Positions 1 to 5,364 of a DNA stretch of 8,260 nucleotides are shown here, in pieces. This stretch comes from Candidatus Methanomethylophilaceae archaeon. Its GTDB lineage: Archaea > Thermoplasmatota > Thermoplasmata > Methanomassiliicoccales > Methanomethylophilaceae. Below the pieces are notes generated by a model. It did no database searches, was not told the DNA's origin, and saw only the letters and a program-made list of their open reading frames with translations. Made by a program: the position numbers and the translations under genes. Numbering within the stretch: position 1 is the stretch's first letter; each line of letters starts with the position of its first letter. The DNA lies in NCBI GenBank assembly GCA_017395275.1, contig JAFPVN010000163.1, positions 1-8,260 on the forward strand, read 5' to 3'.

Positions 1-2
1 TA

Positions 3-854
3 GTACTTCCCGCCAAGATCACCCCGCAGGAAGCGGCGGCATGGTGGGACTGTCCTGCCAAGTACGACATCGAAGGCATCGATACGCCTGGTCCGGTAAA
101 GGAGAGGAACGGCATCAAGTATCATGGGACGCAGGCAGAGGTCGTGAAGATGGATCAGATGATGAAAGCTGCCAATTCTCCGGAGGAGCTGCAGAAGATC
201 AGGGGCGAAGGCACGGTATATTCGGCGAGGCCTCTGAAGAGAGGAGTGAAGGGCCAATATGCTCCGGGAAAGAATACGATCGATCTCGACAGGAAGACAG
301 GATTGGATCATCAGACCATGGCACATGAGACCACACACATGGTCCGCCACAGGGTCAGGGATCCCAAGAAGGACGGTGTGCTGCTTACCGTGAACGAAGC
401 CACCAACGTCGAGGAGTCGTGCACGGTTGCGGAACAGATGGCGAGATCGAGGGATACAGATTACACCGGATACTATTGGGATGTCCCGGTATTCGATGAG
501 AAGACCAGGAGATGGAGAAGACCGACAGATGCCGAAGCCGTCAGGATGGCTAGGGAGGACTACATGATCCTTACATACGGACGCGGCATGCCGCTTAAAG
601 GCAGCGAGGCGAAGAGATCTGTCGAGGAGAACTGGACCAAGACCAATATCGCAAGACTGAGGAAAGGCGGCAGCGGACGCATGGCCATATCCACCCTGGC
701 AAATCAGGATCCGTCGTTCAGGAAGGCGGAAGCTGCGGTGATGTCCAAAGGCAGGAAACCGCCGAGTGCAACTGCGAAGAGGGGAGCTCCGAAGAAGAAG
801 GGACAGACAACACTGTTCAGCAGGATGAGGTATAGAAATGGTAAAAAAAGATGA
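3..854 (+). CDS. Zinc metalloprotease-like protein (HETTH motif), 5' end outside window
   Basis: The frame is open from the window edge, so the true start lies upstream. A GTG at 144 is only an internal candidate. Numbered from that GTG, residues 61-65 read HETTH, the HExxH zinc-binding and catalytic motif of gluzincin-type peptidases. H69 and the acidic stretch E85/E90/E91 further on could supply the third ligand. The last 35 residues are very basic and probably flexible. The part before the protease motif, containing an AAAWWDCPAKYD segment, is not recognised. Codons are GC-rich compared with the next gene. Its position ahead of cargo genes fits the end of a late or structural operon, where fused or separate peptidases occur in many viruses, but that role is inferred. 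Overlap with the next gene indicates cotranscription. The metal motif is clear; substrate and virion association are unknown. Confidence 0.7.
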   Translation, partial: VLPAKITPQEAAAWWDCPAKYDIEGIDTPGPVKERNGIKYHGTQAEVVKMDQMMKAANSPEELQKIRGEGTVYSARPLKRGVKGQYAPGKNTIDLDRKTGLDHQTMAHETTHMVRHRVRDPKKDGVLLTVNEATNVEESCTVAEQMARSRDTDYTGYYWDVPVFDEKTRRWRRPTDAEAVRMAREDYMILTYGRGMPLKGSEAKRSVEENWTKTNIARLRKGGSGRMAISTLANQDPSFRKAEAAVMSKGRKPPSATAKRGAPKKKGQTTLFSRMRYRNGKKR

Positions 855-1389
855 CCATGGAATACCGATCGCATATTACAATAGACAAAGAGGATTGACT
901 GCCAGGGAAAAAGCAATCAGAAAGAAAAGAAAGAAGAACAGAAGGGATAAGAAGAAACCAAAAAGATTCAGGATCAGGGTACTTCCGGATACGAATATAT
1001 GGTCACAAAGAATCAAAAGACAGGAGACTGAGACAAAAGTAATTGAACGCACAGATTACTATGAAACGCTAATCTACAGCGGATATGTAGATGAAGAATT
1101 ATCTCATGTCAAATCAGATGATGTCAATAAGGCCAAATTCGAATCCTTCAGAAAAAAGATGAGATCGAGGATCAAAAGAGCACAGGGGCCCGTAGAGAAG
1201 TATTCTTCGATGATAAAAGGGAAGGATAAATACATACTGAGGGATGCAGAGGAATTAGGAGCGGATGTCATTGTTTCAAATGATTCTGATTTTGACTCAA
1301 TAAATGGACAAATATCCTCACAGGTTATGAAACCAGAGACATATTTAACATATCTGAGAAAAAGGAATAAATATCGTAAAAACAAGTAA
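838..1389 (+). CDS. PIN-domain nuclease, VapC-like, with basic N-terminal extension
   Basis: 183 aa. The PIN fold is indicated by a beta strand leading into PDTNIW (D51), acidic E86/E87, D130 in a KDKYILRDAEELGAD helix, and VSNDSDF (D149/D151). These match the acidic residues that bind Mg2+ or Mn2+ in PIN ribonucleases. Residues 16-46 form a lysine/arginine-rich extension likely to contact nucleic acid; the C terminus is also basic. The ATG at 838 lies 14 bases inside the previous gene and is preceded by a GGATGAGGT ribosome binding site, so translation is probably coupled. No antitoxin-sized gene is adjacent. It is therefore either a solitary nuclease or a toxin controlled in another way, for example by the structured RNA just downstream. 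It is markedly more A-rich than its upstream neighbour, suggesting separate acquisition. PIN assignment is good; toxin role is speculative. Confidence 0.75.
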   Translation: MVKKDDHGIPIAYYNRQRGLTAREKAIRKKRKKNRRDKKKPKRFRIRVLPDTNIWSQRIKRQETETKVIERTDYYETLIYSGYVDEELSHVKSDDVNKAKFESFRKKMRSRIKRAQGPVEKYSSMIKGKDKYILRDAEELGADVIVSNDSDFDSINGQISSQVMKPETYLTYLRKRNKYRKNK

Positions 1390-1392
1390 CAT

Positions 1393-1468
1393 GTGTCTTC
1401 ATGTGAGCCGAAAGGTCAAGACAACGTACGGATCGGGGCTGGCGTTCGTTCCACCCCCATGAAGACAC
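1393..1468 (+). ncRNA. Candidate structured RNA or 3'-UTR element after the PIN gene
   Basis: A perfect 11-bp inverted repeat, GTGTCTTCATG (1393-1403) with CATGAAGACAC (1458-1468), closes a 54-nt interior. Inside, 1404-1418 folds into a 5-bp hairpin with a bulged G and a GAAA tetraloop. 1435-1457 forms GGGG/CCCC plus TGG/CCA pairs, with one bulged C and an 8-nt loop. The linker 1423-1430 is complementary to that loop (1443-1450) at 7 of 8 positions, allowing an alternative fold. TTTT (1470-1473) follows. The GAAA loop favours the plus strand. It starts 3 nt after the PIN stop codon. Overall size recalls a tRNA, but there is no anticodon stem. It may be a terminator/3'-UTR, an independent small RNA, or a nuclease substrate or regulator. 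Confidence 0.45.
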
Positions 1469-1500
1469 CTTTTATGATACTTTATGGTTGTATGTTCAGA

Positions 1501-1533
1501 TTGTATTAAGTATGTATTAATACATTTCATCAC
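1501..1533 (+). promoter_or_regulatory. TATA-type promoter with 14-bp palindromic operator
   Basis: The TATA-like TTGTATTAA at 1501-1509 is centred about 28 bases before the ATG at 1534. No ribosome binding site precedes that ATG, so a leaderless transcript is likely. Between them, 1512-1525 is a perfect palindrome, ATGTATTAATACAT. TGTATTAA occurs twice (1502-1509 and 1513-1520). A dimeric repressor here would block initiation; the AbrB-like N terminus of the first gene product is an obvious candidate. Confidence 0.5.
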
Positions 1534-2133
1534 ATGGCAAAAGTGACCCAGAATGGGCGCGCCCTACAGATGATTTTACCTGCTTACGTATGTGAAACTG
1601 CAAATATCAGGGCGGGTGATGAACTGGACATGTCCTCGTACGGCGATACGATAGTGTTGAGACCTAGGACTTCTGTGACACTGCAAGATGATTCTCAGTA
1701 CAGGAACACAGTTTACACGATAGGATACGAAGGTACCACGATAGAGAAATTCGTCTACAAACTCAAAGTGCACGGCATAGAACAACTTATCGATGTTAGA
1801 GAAATCCCGTTAAGTCGGAAAAAGGGTTTTTCCAAGAACTCGTTGAAGGAGCATTTGACGCAGGCAGGAATAAAATACATTCACATGCCGGAGCTGGGAT
1901 CACCTTCAGATATTCGTCACAGATACAAAGAGGGAGGTTCGGAATATCAGTTCTTTATGGACTATGAAGAATACATCGATCGTGACTGCACAAAAGATGT
2001 TCAATTAATGGATGTATATGCATCCAGGAATATATCCGTACTCATGTGTTTCGAGCGTATCTATGTCCATTGTCATAGGAAGATCTTGGCAGAGAAACTT
2101 GCGGATTTCGGATATAAGGTGGTGCATTTGTGA
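1534..2133 (+). CDS. AbrB-like DNA-binding domain fused to DUF488
   Basis: 199 aa. Residues 3-45 have the SpoVT/AbrB swapped-hairpin pattern (NGRALQMILPAYV, then RAGDELDM and IVLRP), a dimeric DNA-binding fold. Residues 60-199 are a DUF488 domain: TIGYEG (62-67), DVREIPLSRKKGFSK (88-102), MPELG (118-122), CFE (172-174) and HCHR (179-182). The conserved cysteine, glutamate and histidines suggest an active or metal-binding site, but no established enzymatic activity is known to me for DUF488. The ATG at 1534 fits a leaderless mRNA and includes the whole AbrB domain. The next gene overlaps by GTGA. The fusion suggests a protein that senses or acts on nucleic acid and controls its own promoter. 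Domain calls are firm; function is not. Confidence 0.85.
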   Translation: MAKVTQNGRALQMILPAYVCETANIRAGDELDMSSYGDTIVLRPRTSVTLQDDSQYRNTVYTIGYEGTTIEKFVYKLKVHGIEQLIDVREIPLSRKKGFSKNSLKEHLTQAGIKYIHMPELGSPSDIRHRYKEGGSEYQFFMDYEEYIDRDCTKDVQLMDVYASRNISVLMCFERIYVHCHRKILAEKLADFGYKVVHL

Positions 2134-2936
2134 AGAAGAAGGTCTTGGTTTTAGCTAAAGCAGAACCTGCACCTAGTAGCAAGTACGGCGCCAGTGTGTG
2201 TACAGCGGGGGTCACCGATGAAGGCGAATTCATTCGCCTGTATCCGATACCATACACCATATTCTGTGACAGTTCTACCAGGTTCAGCAAGTATGATTGG
2301 ATTGAGGTCGAATGTGAGAGATCGGATACAGACAAGAGGCCGGAGAGTTACAAAGTCAAACCCGAAACCATCAGAGTGGTCGGTCATATAGGTACGGATT
2401 ATAATTGGGCGGAGAGGAACAGTATCGTGCTGCCGCTATTGTCAGACGGAATTAACGAACTGAAGGCAAAAGGCGTCAGTTTGGGCCTGATAAAACCAAC
2501 AAGAGTTTTGGATCTATACCGGGACAAGACAGATACTGAGGATGAGATACGTGAAGAATACAGAAAAACATTCCAGATGGTATTTGATACTGAGACTGAA
2601 AGGATGAAAAAGATTCCCGTAATCAAACCAATCGATGTACACTATTCATATAAATTTGAATGTGCAGGCGACCCATCGGTCCACGACATCATGTGTGAAG
2701 ATTGGGAACTGTATCAGTCCGCTCGTTCATGGCCTCTTCACTATGGTAATGATGAGCAGGTCGTATGGGAGAAGATTCACGAGAAGTATTATGATAAGTT
2801 CACAACTGACAACGATCTCTATTTCTTCGTGGGAACACACTTTAGATTCAAGACATGGATTATAATTGGATTGTACTATCCGCCGAAGGTAAAATGGAAG
2901 CAGACAACACTGTTGAGTAAATCGGGTGGGGTCTAA
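2130..2936 (+). CDS. Probable dual-OB-domain protein, partner of the DUF488 gene
   Basis: 268 aa from a GTG that overlaps the previous stop as GTGA, a strong sign of coupled translation. The N terminus (VLVLAKAEPAP, then CTAGVTDEGEFIRLYPIPY) and the C-terminal FFVGTHFRFKTWIIIGLYYPP segment resemble, from memory, proteins annotated as dual-OB-domain that are often found beside DUF488 genes. This assignment rests on pattern recall, not a search. OB folds usually bind nucleic acid or nucleotides. A central segment (about 125-160) is charged and helical. No signal peptide or membrane segment is seen. With the DUF488 fusion it probably forms a two-component nucleic-acid-handling module, perhaps linked to modified bases or defence (inference). 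The stop codon runs into an A8 tract. The gene is real on grounds of length and coupling. Confidence 0.6.
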   Translation: MKKKVLVLAKAEPAPSSKYGASVCTAGVTDEGEFIRLYPIPYTIFCDSSTRFSKYDWIEVECERSDTDKRPESYKVKPETIRVVGHIGTDYNWAERNSIVLPLLSDGINELKAKGVSLGLIKPTRVLDLYRDKTDTEDEIREEYRKTFQMVFDTETERMKKIPVIKPIDVHYSYKFECAGDPSVHDIMCEDWELYQSARSWPLHYGNDEQVVWEKIHEKYYDKFTTDNDLYFFVGTHFRFKTWIIIGLYYPPKVKWKQTTLLSKSGGV

Positions 2937-3054
2937 AAAAAACCGCTTCCACAGTTCGCGTATTTCGCAATTTCTGGCACAGGTCCATATCGTAACTCGT
3001 CCGAGAGCAAAAATCCCGTAAAGGGCCGTTTTCGTTCGATTATGGGGAAATGGC
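2937..3054. terminator. Convergent intergenic region with probable bidirectional terminator
   Basis: The genes on both sides converge here. 3015-3025 is a short hairpin (CCC-GTAAA-GGG) with TTTT on its plus side (3029-3032) and, read on the minus strand, ATTTTTG on the other (3008-3014). A second T tract for minus transcripts is the A8 run at 2935-2942. Archaeal termination mainly needs T runs, so either could serve. No coding frame of note. Confidence 0.35.
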
Positions 3055-3447
3055 TTATTCCTCTGTCATGGAGTCCATTTTTTCCTCAGATGAGCCGCAA
3101 TTCGTTGACGGTTCCGGTGAATTTCCAAGGATCCGATCGTTCGCACGTTTAAGGTCCGCAGCTACGTCGAGTCCGAGGGGAGTGAGCTCGTAGAGGATGT
3201 ACCTGCTCTTCCCCATGTGCTCGGTTTCCGTCATGAGATTCTCTTTCACCAATGAAGAGCAGCAGTTCTTAACAGAATTGTAGTTCATGCTCAATCCGGA
3301 TTGTATATAGGTTGCTTTCGAAGAGCCTCCTTGCTCATAGAGAAAGACCATGATTGCAACCGCATTTGCTTTGGAAAGGGCGTTTTTTGGGTCGGACATT
3401 ACACTGTTGTATTGACTACAGAGTTCTAATAGCGATTCATTACACAT
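3055..3447 (-). CDS. Winged-helix transcriptional regulator
   Basis: 130 aa. Residues about 25-98 fit a winged helix: a helical start (SKANAVAIMVFLYEQG), a helix-turn-helix around ATYIQSGLSMNYNSVKNCCSSLVKENL, then a beta wing (TETEHMGKSRYILYELTPLGLD). This layout is common in archaeal MarR/ArsR-like repressors. The tail after 108 is acidic and Ser/Pro-rich with no recognised domain. I chose the ATG at 3447 because a TATATAT box at 3470-3476 is about 26 bases upstream, giving a leaderless start. An internal ATG at 3399 would remove 16 residues. It is divergent from the AbrB/DUF3850/exonuclease operon, and a repeated CATTACA motif lies at both starts, suggesting it represses itself and that operon. 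The ligand is unknown. Confidence 0.7.
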   Translation of the reverse strand: MCNESLLELCSQYNSVMSDPKNALSKANAVAIMVFLYEQGGSSKATYIQSGLSMNYNSVKNCCSSLVKENLMTETEHMGKSRYILYELTPLGLDVAADLKRANDRILGNSPEPSTNCGSSEEKMDSMTEE

Positions 3448-3512
3448 TAGTCATTACACATTAGTAACCTATATATCCTACATAACCACATTACAGAAAT
3501 GAAAGGTATATT
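3397..3512. promoter_or_regulatory. Divergent promoter with shared TATA box and repeated CATTACA boxes
   Basis: One near-symmetrical TATA region (CCTATATATCC, 3468-3478) can serve both directions. It predicts a minus start near 3447 (leaderless) and a plus start near 3498, followed by the AAAGGT ribosome site before the ATG at 3513. CATTACA occurs at 3397-3403, 3438-3444, 3452-3458 and 3489-3495. The middle two belong to a perfect 14-bp tandem repeat (3438-3451 and 3452-3465). These are probable operators, most likely for the winged-helix protein encoded here. Confidence 0.55.
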
Positions 3513-3668
3513 ATGACCGTAAGAATAGTTGCATTGTGTCAGGTGACAAAGAACCACAGGATTACCCTACCACCCAAGGTGACGAAGCATCTGGATGTTG
3601 ATGATTTTGATTCTATCATGATCATTCAGAACGAAAAAGGCGAATTGGTGCTCATGAAGGCGATCTGA
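3513..3668 (+). CDS. Small SpoVT/AbrB-family DNA-binding protein
   Basis: 51 aa, starting at the ATG at 3513 with AAAGGT seven bases upstream. The whole protein is one AbrB-like swapped-hairpin domain: VTKNHRITLPPKVTKHLDV, then an acidic turn, then IMIIQNEKGELVLMKA. Such proteins bind DNA as dimers and serve as transcription factors or as antitoxins. Its stop overlaps the next start as TGATG, so it is translationally coupled to the DUF3850 protein. That geometry is also seen in toxin-antitoxin pairs, but nothing else here shows that the DUF3850 protein is toxic. It is the first gene of the 3513-5226 operon. It is distinct from the AbrB domain fused to DUF488 upstream and could regulate either promoter. 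Confidence 0.75.
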   Translation: MTVRIVALCQVTKNHRITLPPKVTKHLDVDDFDSIMIIQNEKGELVLMKAI

Positions 3669-3961
3669 TGATGCACACTCTGAAAATCAGACCGCAATTC
3701 TTCGATTCTGTCAAGAACGGCATCAAGACCTGTGAGATACGCAGGAACGACAGGGATTTCCGTGTGGGTGACACGCTTCATCTGCGCGAATGGGAGCCGG
3801 GCACATGGGAGAAGGACAGGTACACTAACCGTTCCTGCGAGGCTGTTATCACACACATACTCACGCATGATGAACTGCCAGAAGGCATTCCGGATGGGTT
3901 TGTAGCACTGAGCATCAGGGTACTGAACAAGGCAGCTATCGAAGTCCACACAGGGGTGTGA
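3668..3961 (+). CDS. DUF3850 / ASCH-fold protein
   Basis: 97 aa. The start HTLKIRPQFFDSVKNGIKTCEIRRNDRDFRVGD contains the GxKxxExR signature (G18, K20, E23, R25) of DUF3850 and the wider ASCH/PUA-like fold. It is followed by GDTLHLREWEP and a final DGFVALSI strand, giving a complete single domain of usual length. ASCH proteins bind RNA or nucleotides. The characterised family member YqfB removes acetyl groups from N4-acetylcytidine; whether this one is an enzyme is unknown. DUF3850 genes are common in phages and mobile elements. The ATG at 3668 overlaps the AbrB stop by one base; an ATG at 3671 is equally possible. The exonuclease gene follows after 4 bases. The family call is good; the role in handling modified nucleotides is inference. 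Confidence 0.8.
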   Translation: MMHTLKIRPQFFDSVKNGIKTCEIRRNDRDFRVGDTLHLREWEPGTWEKDRYTNRSCEAVITHILTHDELPEGIPDGFVALSIRVLNKAAIEVHTGV

Positions 3962-3965
3962 CAAT

Positions 3966-4697
3966 ATGGATCGTTACGAGGATTGCACAAACCTAGACAG
4001 GATCCTCGAGGACTACCCGGGATTGTGCGCGGCAGTGGTCCTGGATGTCGAGACCACAGGGTTGGATCCGGTCGAATATCCTTCCGGAACCAGGAATTAC
4101 ATCCTGCAGCTGTCGATCATATCTGCCCACAACGGTCTGAAGATCTATGACGGTTACTTCAAACCGAGGAAAAGGACCTGGCCGGAAGCGGAAGCGATCA
4201 ACCACATCACATGGGACATGGTGAAGGACAGCCCCACCTTCAGGAAGGAGCTGCCGAGGATTCAGGAGATCATTTCTGACGCACGCGTGATCATCGGATA
4301 CAACATCGGTTTTGACAGAGGATTCCTGGAGATTAACGGAGTCGATTTCTCGAAAACCAGGTATTGGATCGACGTCATGGAGGACTTCGCCGTATGGAAC
4401 GGTGATCTCCACAGCTATCATCATTCCTTCACATGGCAGAAACTGACGAAGGCAGCCAAGGCGGCAGGATTCGATTGGAGCAGATTTCCGCCGCACAATT
4501 CCCTGAGCGATTGCATGGCTACGCTGCATGTGGCCCGCTGGCTGCAGGAACGCAACAAAACAGACGGCTGGCTCATGTACTACCCGCCATGTTATTACAT
4601 CGATTACCAGGAGGAATACGGCTGCAGCGATTGCGAGCTTCATCCTTGTCTGATAAGGGGGAAGAGACGTCTTGCAACCGTAACGGGGGGAGAATGA
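3966..4697 (+). CDS. DnaQ-like DEDDh 3'-5' exonuclease
   Basis: 243 aa. Exo I is VVLDVETTGL (D27, E29), Exo II is IIGYNIGFDRGFL (D117), and Exo III is HNSLSD (H177, D182). This is the full DEDDh set coordinating two metal ions for 3'-5' hydrolysis of DNA or RNA. Extra elements are FKPRKRTWPEAEAINHIT, typical of the fold, and a C-terminal cysteine cluster (C209, C220, C223, C228, with H226) that may bind zinc. It is a stand-alone nuclease without a polymerase domain, as in viral and mobile-element proofreading or trimming enzymes. The ribosome site is GGGGTGTG before the ATG at 3966. The following gene overlaps its stop as ATGA. It may act in replication with the helicase operon downstream, or process the substrate of the DUF3850 protein (inference). 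Confidence 0.88.
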   Translation: MDRYEDCTNLDRILEDYPGLCAAVVLDVETTGLDPVEYPSGTRNYILQLSIISAHNGLKIYDGYFKPRKRTWPEAEAINHITWDMVKDSPTFRKELPRIQEIISDARVIIGYNIGFDRGFLEINGVDFSKTRYWIDVMEDFAVWNGDLHSYHHSFTWQKLTKAAKAAGFDWSRFPPHNSLSDCMATLHVARWLQERNKTDGWLMYYPPCYYIDYQEEYGCSDCELHPCLIRGKRRLATVTGGE

Positions 4698-5050
4698 CTG
4701 TGGACTGCAGAAGGTGTACAAACTGGATGCCGGAGGCGGGGTCCTGCTACATGGGTTATCTCAATCCGATGATTGCGGAAGAATGCGAATCTTTTGAAGA
4801 AATTATGCTGCCAAAGACCTACTGGACAAAGGCACGGATGCTGAAAGCTGCCGAAATCGGAGGCCTTAACAGCGACGCTCTCGAAAAGATGGAGCTCATG
4901 AAACTGGAAGATCTCAAGAGCATATTCCTGATTAAAAAAGCGATAATAAAAACCGGTTCCGAAAAAGATCCAGCTAAGCAGAGACACACTGCCATGTATG
5001 CTCTGGATTGGAACTTTATCAACCATTATTACGGGGTTGATTGCCAATGA
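4694..5050 (+). CDS. Small protein with N-terminal cysteine (zinc-type) motif
   Basis: 118 aa, not recognised. I chose the ATG at 4694 because it overlaps the exonuclease stop as ATGA and has GGGGGGAGA just before it; the same frame is open further upstream but there only shadows the exonuclease. The N terminus holds C5, C8, C18 and C31 (CRRC, then GSCYMGY and EEC), plausible zinc ligands. The rest is mostly helical, with KMELMKLEDLKSIFLIKKAIIK as a likely amphipathic stretch, and ends in an aromatic-rich WNFINHYYGVDC. No membrane segment or signal peptide. Its place between a nuclease and another cysteine-rich protein suggests a nucleic-acid or protein-binding adaptor of the early operon. 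Function unknown. Confidence 0.65.
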   Translation: MTVDCRRCTNWMPEAGSCYMGYLNPMIAEECESFEEIMLPKTYWTKARMLKAAEIGGLNSDALEKMELMKLEDLKSIFLIKKAIIKTGSEKDPAKQRHTAMYALDWNFINHYYGVDCQ

Positions 5051-5226
5051 TGGTCTACATCTGTAAAACATGTTGTGCAACCCTCCACAGGTCCCGCGAT
5101 TCACGGAAGCTCCAGTGTGATGATTGCAGGAGCTCCGTGAAAATCTGCAATCTCGATCCGCTGCAGATCGCCGACAGGGAGATACCGGAATCGGAGAGGA
5201 AGGAAGTGATGGAGGTGAGAATATGA
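5047..5226 (+). CDS. Small two-CxxC zinc-ribbon-like protein
   Basis: 59 aa. C6-x2-C9 and C24-x2-C27 (CKTC and CDDC) form a classic zinc-ribbon spacing; C10 and C34 are additional. The tail is acidic and basic mixed (EIPESERKEVMEV). The ATG at 5047 overlaps the previous stop as ATGA. Such proteins often bind nucleic acid or act as virus-encoded transcription modulators, but this one is not assignable. It is followed at once by a strong ribosome site GGAGGTGA and another ATGA-type start at 5223 whose gene appears not to continue. Confidence 0.6.
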   Translation: MMVYICKTCCATLHRSRDSRKLQCDDCRSSVKICNLDPLQIADREIPESERKEVMEVRI

Positions 5227-5282
5227 GGGACAGCATCGCTGCGGATGGAGCAGATATATATACAAACGTATGCCTATTTGTA
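5223..5282 (+). pseudogene. Orphan translation start, possible remnant of a truncated gene
   Basis: GGAGGTGA lies five bases upstream of an ATG at 5223 that overlaps the preceding stop as ATGA, exactly the pattern joining the other genes of this operon. The frame reads MRDSIAADGADIYTNVC and then stays open to 6131, but beyond about 5290 it runs opposite the hairpin-rich region and the minus-strand genes and looks like non-coding shadow sequence. Most likely a former gene lost its body when the minus-strand cassette arrived. A short real peptide is an alternative. Confidence 0.25.
5254..5262 (+). promoter_or_regulatory. TATA-like box facing the hairpin-rich region
   Basis: ATATATATA would place a start near 5283, just before three successive hairpins (5297-5364). 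No plus-strand gene follows before 5905, so it could drive a non-coding or antisense RNA against the minus-strand cassette. It may also be fortuitous, being symmetrical and AT-rich. Confidence 0.25.
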
Positions 5283-5296
5283 AACATAGAGGTAAC

Positions 5297-5364
5297 GGCC
5301 CCCGAAGGGACCGGGCTGATTACGTCAGCCGGACGTCAATGTTCCTTACGGAACATCGATGACG
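5297..5364 (-). other. Cluster of three RNA-type hairpins at the 3' end of the repressor cassette
   Basis: Read on the minus strand: (a) 5364-5334 forms a 7-bp stem ATGTTCC/GGAACAT with GTAA loop, extended by 5 bp CGTCA/TGACG across a 3-nt bulge. (b) 5332-5311 forms an 8-bp stem with one bulged base and a 5-nt loop. (c) 5312-5297 forms a 6-bp stem with one G-U pair around a TTCG loop. GUAA and UUCG are especially stable RNA loops and the G-U pair exists only on the minus strand, favouring that orientation. The TAA stop of the 104-aa gene lies inside the GTAA loop. Hairpins b and c compete for two bases. Probably a 3'-UTR stabiliser or terminator, or a distinct RNA. Confidence 0.45.

Noticed and set aside
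704..916. Hydrophobic minus-strand frame of 70 codons resembling a membrane protein
   Set aside because: The hydrophobicity comes from reading the lysine-rich ends of the two plus-strand genes in reverse; no promoter or ribosome site.
1393..1468. tRNA gene
   Set aside because: Length and end pairing recall a tRNA, but there is no anticodon stem, no proper D-loop or T-loop consensus, and the closing stem is 11 bp.
3993..4721. Minus-strand frame of 242 codons
   Set aside because: Shadow of the DEDDh exonuclease, whose catalytic motifs fix the plus frame; no ribosome site or family pattern on the minus strand.
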